NCBI GenBank assembly: GCA_003024985.2
Contig: PXIH01S0012494.1
DNA: 10,068 nt
Source: Euperipatoides rowelli
Lineage: Eukaryota > Onychophora > Udeonychophora > Euonychophora > Peripatopsidae
Strand: one strand, 5' to 3'
The notes under the pieces are model-generated. The model searched no databases, was not told where the DNA came from, and worked only from the letters and a program-made list of their open reading frames with translations. Position numbers and translations under genes: made by a program. Positions 1 through 7,850 of this stretch are shown here, piece by piece. Numbering within the stretch: the first letter of the stretch is position 1; each line of letters begins with the position of its first letter.

Positions 1-485
1 TCTGTAGGCTCCCAGAAGACTACAAAATGCTTACACTCTTCAAAACGATAAACCTACTTTTCAAGAAACTTTTTCTTTGTGGAAGAATAAAAATAAAACT
101 AAGAATAAAAACTTTATCAATTAACCTAGTAATACTAAGAAATGGTGCAAAGCATATAAATAATTGTAAATTGATAAACGCTATTTGTTGTGCTGCAAGA
201 AAAACAGGCAACATTTAAACTTTATTAGTGAAAATATTAAAGATGATAACGCCATTATAATAAACACGTTTAATGTCAACCGCTTCAGTCAATAGTAAAA
301 CTATCATTCAGTATACACTTCACTCTTTAAAATACTCCAATGGAATGCCAGTGACTTCTTTAAGCTTTTTAAAAAGATGGATCGCAAAATAATTTTGGAT
401 AACATTTAAGCTATTGTATATTATAGGATTGTAAATCAGATGCAGTAATATTATTACCGGTATTAAGCTTTTATTATTGATCTTC

Positions 486-580
486 CAATACACTCTGCTA
501 ATGCAATATATTCAGATTTATAATTCAAATTATAGTGATATAATTTGAATTATAAATCTGAAAATGCAGTACTGGTATTG
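486..580. repeat. Foldback inverted repeat with a perfect 24-bp inner stem
   Basis: Positions 511-534 and 539-562 are exact reverse complements around a 4-base loop GTGA. The inner arm starts TTCAGATTTATAATTC. Outside it, pairing resumes imperfectly: CTGC at 495-498 with GCAG at 566-569, and CAATAC at 486-491 with GTATTG at 575-580. This could be a small foldback or MITE-like element, or a structured intronic RNA. No clear target-site duplication was seen. Confidence 0.8.
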
Positions 581-1088
581 ATATGATATTAATAAATGTT
601 CAAATGTAGTAGTATAAATCTGTGAATGCACTAAATTACAGTAGCACCGTTATCTCCGCTTGTTTGTGTAAATATCTTGTACGTATTTAATTTTATCTTG
701 TTCTAATTATGATTGATTGTTTTCTATTATTTCATTTTTGGAGTTATAATATCCTGGTGTTTGAGTTTTAGGCAGTCAACTGCGGAAAACTTCAAATGAT
801 CTAATTACTTTCTGGATTTTAATGGATTGTGCATTTAGGAATGGCGACGGTTTTCCCGCTATTGAGGCATGTGTATTTTGCATCAGTGGTGGTGTTACTA
901 CATTACCTTTTCTTCACGAATTATTAGGCTATGTTTCACTTACTGTTATTTAGATATTGTTCCTTGGATTCATTTTCTATGCTGCTACAACTCAATTAGG
1001 ATTTAGTGTTTAGTATACTACAATGATTAATGGCAGATAACGTAATCTTGTGCATTTTGAATGTTACTGGGGCATTTTTACTTTCTGA

Positions 1089-1172
1089 ACTTTGTAATCT
1101 GACTATATCTGTACATATTTTGTCAGAATGACTTTGTAATCCGACTATTTCTGTACATATTTTGTCAGAATG
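1089..1172 (+). repeat. Tandem duplication, two 42-bp units
   Basis: Units 1089-1130 and 1131-1172 each begin ACTTTGTAAT and end TTTTGTCAGAATG. I count two mismatches (T/C at unit position 12 and A/T at 19), so the duplication looks fairly recent. It is intronic and has no coding role that I can see. Confidence 0.93.
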
Positions 1173-1462
1173 GTGTCTGCAGTAACGTTAATCGGTCCCC
1201 ATCTGGCTTGTTTCAAAACAACTTTAAAATTGTTTTGTGAACTATGAATTGTTTTGGAACTTTGTTATTTTACGTTAATCACTTTTCTTCTTTTTTTATT
1301 TTTTTTATTTCTATTTTAATTTGAATCCAATCAAATTTGCTTTGTCATTGTGACCCATATCCATTGTGTAGGGCTAGGGTTGCAAGGTTAACTTTTAGTG
1401 ATATAATTAATAGTTACAGTATTTAAATATTAATTTTGTATTATGTTTAGTTGAAATAAACC

Positions 1463-1483
1463 TATAATAATAATAATAATATA
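1463..1483. repeat. ATA trinucleotide microsatellite
   Basis: About six to seven units of AAT/ATA lie in the upstream intron. It is a simple repeat with no evident function. Confidence 0.85.
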
Positions 1484-1745
1484 GTATTAATAATTACTGA
1501 TTCAATATATTCCAAAAATATGTAAATTCAGTATATTATGGTATTATTCTGCTGTTATAGTATATTATAAAATCTGTGAATACCGTTTTGCCTATTATGA
1601 ATTTATTATTAAACTCCTGATTTAGTACATTAACAATTTGCGAGCACAGTATATTTATAAAAATTGCAGTAATGCATATGATTATTGTTACTATTCTAAA
1701 AAATCTAAATTATAAGTAAAAATTATATTTATTTTGGTCATTTAG

Positions 1746-1815
1746 TGAGATTGCCATTTTAGAAGAACAAAGTAAAAAAGATAGTGACAAAGAGGATGGT
1801 TCATCCAATGATGAA
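1746..1815 (+). CDS. KIF21A/B: KIF21 exon a: acidic linker, first part
   Basis: The exon follows a TTTTGGTCATTTAG acceptor and ends at GATGAA|GTAAGT, a near-consensus donor. The first base completes a split codon from an upstream exon outside the window (phase 2 intron). The next 23 codons are open and start EIAILEEQSKKDSDK. The other two frames meet a stop within the first 20 bases. The exon ends on a codon border and joins in phase 0 to the next exon, which continues the acidic stretch. In vertebrate KIF21 a long Glu/Asp/Ser-rich, poorly conserved stretch precedes the NYQADL coiled-coil start, and this exon fits there. Sequence similarity is weak because the segment is low-complexity, so the call rests on splice sites, frame and position. 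No start codon is expected here. Confidence 0.77.
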
Positions 1816-2143
1816 GTAAGTTTCTAATATTGATCATTATTAGAGAAACTGTTCTAAACTTGTCAAGTAATCATTTTATTGATTATAAAAATAAAAAATG
1901 CAGATAATGATGAAATGATGATTTGATAGTGAATCATTTTAAGTTCATAAAACAATTCTATGAACTGTTTTTACATCCTTTAATTGTTGGAGTCCATTTA
2001 TTGCCATTTATTTTTTCTGATTCTCTTAGAGTTGAAAAGTTATTGTTTAAATATCATTGTCAAATCAGTTTGTGATAAAACCTGAATACAGACCTCATCA
2101 GAACAACAAATAAAAATATAATATACAGTAATTTTTTTTTTAG
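1816..2143 (+). other. Intron a-b, phase 0
   Basis: The intron is 328 bases, from GTAAGT to a T-run plus TAG. It is A+T-rich with no coding potential. One TACAGTA copy lies just before the acceptor T-run at 2124. Confidence 0.8.
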
Positions 2144-2204
2144 GAAGAATTGAATATTGATGATGATGATGATGACAGCAGTGATATAGACTCTGATGGT
2201 AAAG
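2144..2204 (+). CDS. KIF21A/B: KIF21 exon b: acidic Asp-rich linker, second part
   Basis: The acceptor is a T-run followed by TAG (2134-2143). Read in phase 0 from exon a, the exon encodes EELNI, then six aspartates, then a Ser/Asp segment ending SSDIDSD. The Asp run is written by a GAT repeat (2159-2176), which could vary in length. Two in-frame donors lie 6 bases apart: GATG|GTAAAG (exon end 2198) and AAAG|GTCAGT (exon end 2204). Both leave phase 1 and join to the next exon. They give ...DSD-E-SNYTED or ...DSDGK-E-SNYTED. I prefer 2204 for its AAAG before the cut and G at +5, although C at +3 is poor. The acidic block just before NYxxDLA matches the KIF21 layout. Confidence 0.85.
2159..2176 (+). 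repeat. Coding GAT repeat (Asp run)
   Basis: Five GAT codons and one GAC encode six aspartates inside exon b. The near-pure repeat sits in frame in the acidic linker, where length change would be tolerated. Confidence 0.9.
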
Positions 2205-3142
2205 GTCAGTTGATACTAGATTTCTTTAGATTACACACACAAAAATAAATACATTAGCTGATAAGATCTTTAACGACTTTGATGAAATTTGTAGAAATTC
2301 ATGTTTTGTATACTGTATATTGAAGCAATCATTATTCAATTAAAACATTATACTAAAGAGATTCAATCTTGGATTAGTTATAGCATTGTTACAAAGCAAT
2401 GAAATCTAAGCATAAAACGAATTTTTTAATCATTTAAAGTCAAATTTTTGCATACTTTATTTTTTATTTTTTGTTTAAAAGAAGCATAATGTAATGTAAA
2501 CCAATGGGATTTTTTTTTTAATTTTGCAATTCTTTAAGCATACAAATATTGTGAATGTATTTTTAAAAGTGTATATAAATTTTCTTAAGAATATATTCAA
2601 ATTAAAGTTAATAATGGATAATCAGTTAACCGGTTACCTGACCAAATGGCCAAAAACCACTTAGTAATTTTAGAAAACTGTTATTCGTTCAAAATTAAAT
2701 CTTAATATTTTGCAACTTTAATCAAAATTTCCTCTCCGTTTATTTGTGCAAAGGAAATTATTTAAATCATAACCATGTTTAAAATAAATTTATACAAGAT
2801 AAAATAATAAAAATTAAATTAAAACTACTACAACATTCTCTTGTGAAAGATTTTAATGCTTTTGCCTCATCATTTGATCATTTCTGTGTGTAACAGAAAA
2901 AGCGATAGTCTTGTGATTAGCAGTTTTCACTGATGTAATGACGCTCTGCTCCTAATGTATTAATAACTTTAACAATTTAATGCTCATCCATATCTCACAG
3001 AATAGTTGATTAATTTCAATTGTATTGGGCTGTGCCCCCCTTCCCCCACACACAAAAAAAATAAAATATTGCTAAGAATTATTCATTTGCTCAATAATGG
3101 TTAATTCTTTAAAAAAAAATGGATTGAAACTTTTTTTTTCAG
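2205..3142 (+). other. Intron b-c, phase 1
   Basis: The intron is about 938 bases (944 if the upstream donor at 2199 is used). It contains an imperfect palindrome CAGTTAACCGGTTACCTG (2623-2640) and a C-rich/CA stretch followed by A-run (about 3034-3067). The acceptor is a strong T9-CAG. I see no gene in it. Confidence 0.85.
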
Positions 3143-3334
3143 AAAGTAATTATACAGAAGATCTGGCTGAGTTAACGACTGAAATTTCTGTTAAACAACG
3201 CTTGGTTGAAGAATTAGAAGCAAGTCAGCGCCGTTTGCAAGTATTACGCATGCAATATGAAGAAAAATTGTTAATGCTGGAGAATAAGATTCGAGCTACT
3301 CAAATAGAACGAGATCGTGTTCTGGCCAATCTAG
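3143..3334 (+). CDS. KIF21A/B: KIF21 exon c: start of the coiled-coil stalk segment
   Basis: The acceptor is a run of nine T followed by CAG (3131-3142) and the donor is CTAG|GTAAAT. Two bases complete a Glu codon begun in exon b, 63 full codons follow, and a final G completes a Gly codon with exon d (phase 1 on both sides, 192 bases). The peptide begins [20 protein letters not shown] and contains [23 protein letters not shown] and [11 protein letters not shown]. These correspond closely, from memory, to the KIF21A and KIF21B segment NYQADLA...KQKLIDELENSQ-RLQ...YEEKL...LERD-VLQNL. Heptad-like hydrophobic spacing and high Glu/Lys/Arg content indicate coiled coil. If splicing fails, translation stops two codons later (TAA at 3340-3342). 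An ATG at 3097 opens the same frame but lies in the intron before the T-run acceptor, so it is not a start. Confidence 0.94.
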
Positions 3335-3677
3335 GTAAATAATTTATATTATCGTAATATTCTAATCCACAATTAAATGATAAATGAAATACTATTTTTT
3401 TTCTTATTAATTATTTTCTAAAACAATTACAAACAAAAAAATTCCACTTAGGAAAAAAATAAAACTTTACAAAGTCATTTATAAAATAAAAGTTTATAGC
3501 TTTTCTCCATTTTCAAATGACAGCTGAATTAAATATTTTTTCTAACATAAGTATCAAACCATAAAATAAATATTAGTGCCTGTTGAAAAAGCTTAAATAT
3601 GCCTTGCTGTTTCACTATAAATTGCATAAATTTAAAATATTCATATAATAAATGTGTCTCACCAACAAAACTTTAAA

Positions 3678-3746
3678 TTTTTAGCTCATCTTACATGTAA
3701 ATGCCAATGACAGCAATTGGAATTTACATGTAAGATGAGGTAAAAA
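3678..3746. repeat. Long intronic hairpin, pre-miRNA size
   Basis: Positions 3685-3702 and 3722-3739 are perfect 18-base complements (left arm CTCATCTTACATGTAAAT). After a G/A mismatch, CCAA pairs TTGG around a 9-base loop. Outward, after a G/G mismatch, six more A/T pairs form (3678-3683 with 3741-3746). The total is about 28 pairs in 69 bases. It may be a miRNA-like hairpin or a small foldback element. Confidence 0.85.
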
Positions 3747-4056
3747 AAATTCTGAAAAAGTTTGAAGTATTAATCTTATACACTTTAAATAACTGCAGTG
3801 ATAAATAAATCTGCCTATAATTAAGCATTTCATTAACAGTTTTATAAATACAATATGTACCATATACAGTACCTTACATTTTTGCAAGGTCAATTATAAA
3901 AACGTATTTAAGAAACCTTTTTAATGCTTTTGTAAATACAGTATTATACTGTTGCTATTTTTAATATTTAAAGTTCTAATAACACTGAAATAATCTTGAA
4001 AGCATTTTCATTAGTAAAACACAAGAATTTAACTTTAGTATGTGCAATAAAAAGTA

Positions 4057-4080
4057 ATTATTTATTTATTTATTTATTTT
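4057..4080 (+). repeat. ATTT tetranucleotide microsatellite beside the exon d acceptor
   Basis: Several units of ATTT end about 8 bases before the acceptor AG of exon d. The repeat therefore supplies most of the T-rich tract upstream of the splice site. Confidence 0.88.
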
Positions 4081-4088
4081 TTGATTAG

Positions 4089-4559
4089 GTAATATCGAAA
4101 CTAATAGTGAAGAAAAATCAAAGAAGGTTCGTGATGAATACGAAAAGAAAATTAACGATTTAGAAAAAGAACTGAAAAAATTACAAGCTGCTAAAAAAGA
4201 ACATTCACGTCTGCAAAGAAATCAAATGCAATATGAGAAGCAACTAAAGGTTCTGCAGCTAGACTTGGCCGAAATGAAGAAAAACAAAGTTAAACTCATG
4301 AATAAAATGAAAGAAGAAGCTCAGAAAAACAAAGAATCTGAAGCTCGTAGGAACAGAGAAATAGTTCAGCTGAAAAAGGAATCTAGGCAGAGAGAAAATG
4401 TTATCAAGACTTTGGAAGCGGAGAAAAAATTAAAAGAAGCTGTATTGCGACGTAAGCAAGAAGAGGTTCAATTTCTACGTAAGGTTTCTAAGCCAATGTC
4501 TGCCCGTGTAGCAGGACGTATCGGCAAATACCAGCATGGAGATATGGTATTCACTGAAG
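4089..4559 (+). CDS. KIF21A/B: KIF21 exon d: main coiled-coil stalk block
   Basis: The acceptor is TTTTTTGATTAG and the donor is GAAG|GTATGT. The first two bases complete Gly from exon c, 156 full codons follow and a last G begins the next Ala codon (471 bases, phase 1 on both sides). Landmarks in order are NIETNSEEKSKKVRDEYEKK, KLQAAKKEHSRLQRNQ, QYEKQLKVLQLDLAEMKKNK, KLMNKMKEEAQKN, ARRNREIVQLKKESRQRENV, VLRRKQEEVQFLRKVSKPMS and VAGRIGKYQHGDMVF. This is the best-conserved part of the window and follows vertebrate KIF21A/B motif by motif, including the PMS-xVAGR close of the coiled coil. It is almost entirely charged heptads, so it should form a two-stranded rod. The internal ATG at 4226 is an ordinary Met. 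Unspliced reading past 4559 adds a dozen residues and stops at 4598-4600. Confidence 0.96.
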
Positions 4560-6794
4560 GTATGTATTCTGCCAAGTTATTGTTTAAGCTCAAATATTGA
4601 AGATTTAGAGCCCTAAGCTATATATTTAGTATCCAACAACAATTAATTGAATACATTTTCTCATTAATATATTGTAGGAAAAATATAACTTTCAATAATT
4701 TTATAGTCATTATTTTTTAAAAACAGATTGTTCTTCCTTTTCAGTTATTTCTTCAATTCTTATTGTTCAATCCATTTACTTGTTTCATTTTCTTCCAAAC
4801 CCACATTTTAAATCTCTCATACTAGATTTAAATCTACTTTAGATTCATGCTTCAATGCAAATAAAATATTTGCTGATTCTCTTCTATTTGTTTTTGTTCT
4901 TTCTGCTTGTAAGCATTCTCTTCTGTTGGTTGTGAAATGGTTAAAGTCATGCACAAACAAAAAATTTAATCAATTGTAAATTTATTCACCTTATTTAAAC
5001 TAATATATAGTAACATTGGATTAAATCCAGCTACTGTATATACTGTAGTTAGATTAACAGTAAAACTTTGCTTATATTCTTCATCTTAAGTTACCTGTTA
5101 GCATCTATCCCCAAATCTGTAACTATATCATTCTTTAACCCTCCCATATGCTCTTCCTGCTTAAATAACCTTGAGGTTAGTTCAGGATTAAATAAATTAT
5201 GATTTTACCCCCCATGCAATGCTTATTTGTTGCCTAATAAAGCAAAAAAACTTGGTACAGTATATTCTGGTACTGTATTTTAGATTTTGACAATGTACTG
5301 TATGTACTATATGGTTATTTGTTTATGTAGATTACACAAGGAATGTTTTCACATCGTTTTTTTTTTGTACATTAAAATAAAATCAATCCCATCTAGTTTT
5401 CTTAAATTGAATTAAATTTTTTTTAGGGTGTAGCAGAATAAAACTTGTACGGCTTTATATTTTATTTAAACTGTATTAAATATTGCTTTTTATTCCGTCT
5501 ATTGATTTATTTACATAGGCATCTAGCCAGGTTAGTTAGTGCTGTCTTAAAAAAGTTATTCAATTTAAGATTGTAAGTCACTTTTACTGCCCTTTTTTAA
5601 TCAATCCACTGTTTTCACTGCGGTTTTTGTGTTGTATCTTTAATGGCAAATCATTTAGTATTTCCAGTCTATTAGCAGTAACTTATATAGGTGAGAAAAG
5701 TTTAATTTTCAAATATTAATAAATTATTTTATTCTAGCTAATGCACTTAAATAGCAAGAAGTCTGATAAGTTGTATAGATCTAGGTGAAATAGTACTAGT
5801 TCCTAACTGATAATTGCATTATTACAAAATGTAGGAGAGACTAAAGTTTCAACTTTTGAGAACAAGAGAGAAATAGTAAAATCTATCGAAATGTGAAAAG
5901 ATTTAACAGCAGCTGTTCTGATGATTACAGATACTACTTCTTGTCATAAGGTTCGAATACAGGAACATTGCGTACGGTATATGTAAAACTGATGCACAAC
6001 ATTTTTGATACAGTAACCCCACCCCCTAAATGCTAAATATATTTCTGCCCTTCATTCCCCCTCATTTATTTATTTTAATAGCTTTAAATATCAGTTTCTA
6101 ATAATTTAAATAAAAAGTTGCCTAATTACTAGCTAAAAATAACAATTGCTCTCCTCCCCTAAGGTTTTTGTGCCCATATCCATAGGTTGTGCACCAATCA
6201 TTTATAGTATTAGAATTTCACTGATACTAGGCAGGTGTCAAACCAAGATCCTAGTGTTTTGACTTGGAACTAAAATAAAGTCCAGAAATATAGAGTATAA
6301 TTCAATTTTATTGTGTGAAAATATATTGTAAAATAAGCTCTATGTAAGTAGAACTGAACCTCAACTCTAAAACATTTTGAATTTCTGTATATAATATCCC
6401 AAAACTAGAAATTTTATCACCAAGGTTGGAAATTAACAATATTATGCAATCTGCTAGAAATACAGTATATGACCTATAGTATTGTTAAGGTAATGTAACA
6501 AAACTAATTAGTCCTTTTGATAACACGGTAAGAGGGGGAAAGGGCTAAAAAGATTTATGCTAATTCTACGGATCATTAGTGTAAATTACAATTGATACTT
6601 GTTTTATTTTTTTTAGAATTTTTGTTCTATCAAGCTGATTAGCTATATCACAGATTAACATTTTTGTTTTATTTTTAAATTTCTTATACTGTATGTTCAT
6701 TCTTTTGCAAAGCTGGTACTGTATATATATTTTAAATTTCTTGTCGTTCATATATACTGTAGTTATGTTTATAATATTGTTTTATGATTTTTAG
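4560..6794 (+). other. Intron d-e, phase 1, 2.2 kb
   Basis: The borders are GTATGT and TTTTTAG. The intron contains ten of the 17 TACTGTA/TACAGTA copies (clusters at 5032-5302 and 6687-6761) and a weak tRNA B-box-like site on the - strand at 6234-6244. Acceptor-like T-run plus AG sites (for example at 5426) and a donor-like TAG|GTGAGA (5690) are present, but no exon with fitting phase was found. A small exon encoding the vertebrate Ser/Pro linker cannot be excluded. Confidence 0.82.
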
Positions 6795-6862
6795 CGTTGA
6801 AAAAGAAGCTTGCATTCTCTCCAAAAGCTGCCAAGCATAAATGGCAAAATCTAGAAAAAAAT
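6795..6862 (+). CDS. KIF21A/B: KIF21 exon e: basic block before the regulatory coiled coil
   Basis: The acceptor is TTTATGATTTTTAG and the donor is AAAAAAT|GTAAGT. Two bases complete Ala from exon d, then come 22 codons: LKKKLAF, SPKAAKHKWQ, NLEKN. The exon ends on a codon border (phase 0). From memory, vertebrate KIF21A and KIF21B have F-SK-AR-KWQ-LERR at this place, so the Phe-Ser-x-Lys-Ala...KWQxLE spacing matches. In vertebrates the following residues form the regulatory coiled coil where KIF21A substitutions cause congenital fibrosis of the extraocular muscles type 1. That segment is not in the window and must lie in the next exon beyond 10068. Vertebrate proteins have a Ser/Pro-rich linker between the end of exon d and this block, but here the two join almost directly. 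Confidence 0.9.
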
Positions 6863-7836
6863 GTAAGTATATATTAAGTTTTCACACGACCGCATAATAC
6901 AAACTAGACTAATTTAGTTTTAATCTTTTTTCACTTTAACTCATTTTAAATACCTTGTTTTAGATAGAAATTAATTTTGACTAGCTACAAATAAATCATA
7001 TTAAATGATCCTTTTAATTTACATATTTCCCCTTATTAACTTAAATGGAAGTTGTCCTACAATTGTTGTCTGAAACAAAATAAACTAGATATCCATATTA
7101 GTACCTTTATTTTATTTTTTAATATTAAGACAAATGACCTCATACTGGAAATTAAAATTCATTGCATTCTGACTATTTTGAATAAAAACAAAATTCTCCA
7201 GAGAAAATTATTATAGAATTTGCTAATAACAGTAATATGTATCTAATAATAATCAATAGATTCAATTACATAATATATTTCAAATAATAAAATCTATCAT
7301 ATCTAATATTCAATTTTTTCTCAAAATATTTAGATTTTCATTGCTACTAACTTTCTAAGCAATGCTAATTAGATTAAATTATGATGGATGTGATGCATAA
7401 TGTGTACTGAAAGTTTACTTCAATTTCACTTCTAATGATTATAAATATTTTATTAAAAAAAAATAATCTTCAACCTGAAAAAAAATTGAAGTTGATAAAT
7501 TTGCACTGAAATGTTATCAATCATTCCAATAAAAATATATTTCCAATAATAGTAATCAATAATATTTAATTACGTCCAATAATATATTAAATTCTAATAT
7601 TTATATTACCATTATATAATATCACAGTGTTCAAATAATTTATTACTAATTTATAAAATATGCAAAAAAGAGGACGAATCACAAAATTAAATAAATTCTG
7701 CTCAACATTTTTAGTTAACTTTCAATACAGTCTTGCTTCAGCTTCATTTTCCAGTTTAACTTGTGAAATTTTTTAAATGTGCACTTAATTTACAGTAACT
7801 TGTGCCTGACTTAACTCGAAATACTGTTCTTTAAAC

Positions 7837-7850
7837 AAAAAAAAAAAAAA
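7837..7850 (+). repeat. A14 homopolymer
   Basis: Fourteen consecutive A lie in the downstream intron, followed by a less A+T-biased stretch (about 7855-7960). It could be a retroelement tail on the + strand, but no element body was recognised upstream. Confidence 0.75.

Larger units (their letters stand above)
1..1745 (+). other. Partial intron upstream of exon a
   Basis: No exon of the kinesin is visible here. Open frames are short (64 codons or fewer) and have no recognisable product. The stretch holds a foldback inverted repeat (486-580), a 42-bp tandem duplication (1089-1172), an ATA microsatellite (about 1463-1483) and short diverged motifs shared between about 430-640 and 1400-1680. 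It ends with the exon a acceptor. Calling the whole stretch intron is an inference from the exon a acceptor and its phase 2 split codon. Confidence 0.7.
3335..4088 (+). other. Intron c-d, phase 1
   Basis: The intron is 754 bases, GTAAAT to TTAG. It carries a strong hairpin (3678-3746), two TACAGTA copies (3865, 3937) and an ATTT microsatellite (about 4057-4080) that runs into the acceptor region. The - strand open frame across 3681-3893 shows no recognisable protein and overlaps the hairpin. Confidence 0.88.
1746..6862 (+). other. KIF21A/B: Interior part of a KIF21-type kinesin-4 gene (five exons, four complete introns)
   Basis: Seen: five exons with GT-AG borders join in phases 0, 1, 1 and 1 without a stop to give about 287 residues. 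The order is acidic linker, long Lys/Glu-rich coiled coil, then a basic KWQ-LE block, which is the order in vertebrate KIF21A and KIF21B between the motor-proximal stalk and the regulatory coiled coil. Known of the family: KIF21 proteins are plus-end-directed kinesin-4 motors that suppress microtubule growth. KIF21A acts at the cell cortex through KANK1, and both paralogs carry a C-terminal WD40 domain. Inferred: the motor exons lie 5' of position 1 and the regulatory coiled coil and WD40 exons lie 3' of 10068, so neither end of the gene is present. KIF4 and KIF7 are less likely because the shared motifs (YEEKL-ML, LERD-like, QYEKQLK, SRRNREI-QLKK, VLRRK) fit KIF21 best from memory. Confidence 0.92.

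Noticed and set aside
20-218. Overlapping open frames of about 63 codons on both strands
   Set aside because: Low-complexity A+T-rich translation (Leu, Ile, Lys, Phe) with no motif or splice context.
841-927. Short ATG frame encoding MATVFPLLRHVYFASVVVLL...
   Set aside because: Only 28 codons, hydrophobic, with no promoter or splice evidence. Consistent with chance.
3681-3893. 70-codon - strand frame
   Set aside because: It lies in an intron across the hairpin and shows no recognisable domain.
5417-5480. Strong-looking acceptor (T8-AG at 5426) with a short open stretch
   Set aside because: No matching donor before the stop, and the peptide does not resemble the KIF21 linker.
5659-5696. Donor-like TAG|GTGAGA at 5690 with nearby CATTTAG acceptor
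   Set aside because: The frame needed to continue from exon d (phase 1) meets TAG at once; the other frames break the join to exon e.
5830-5897. Acceptor-like TGTAG followed by an open Lys/Glu-rich stretch (ETKVSTFENKREIVKSIEM)
   Set aside because: It is open in the right starting phase, but the acceptor lacks a pyrimidine tract and the only donor-like GT (GTAAAA) leaves phase 0, which does not fit exon e. Kept as unlikely.
6566-6751. 61-codon - strand frame
   Set aside because: Lys/Asn/Ile-rich translation of A+T-rich intron; no motif.
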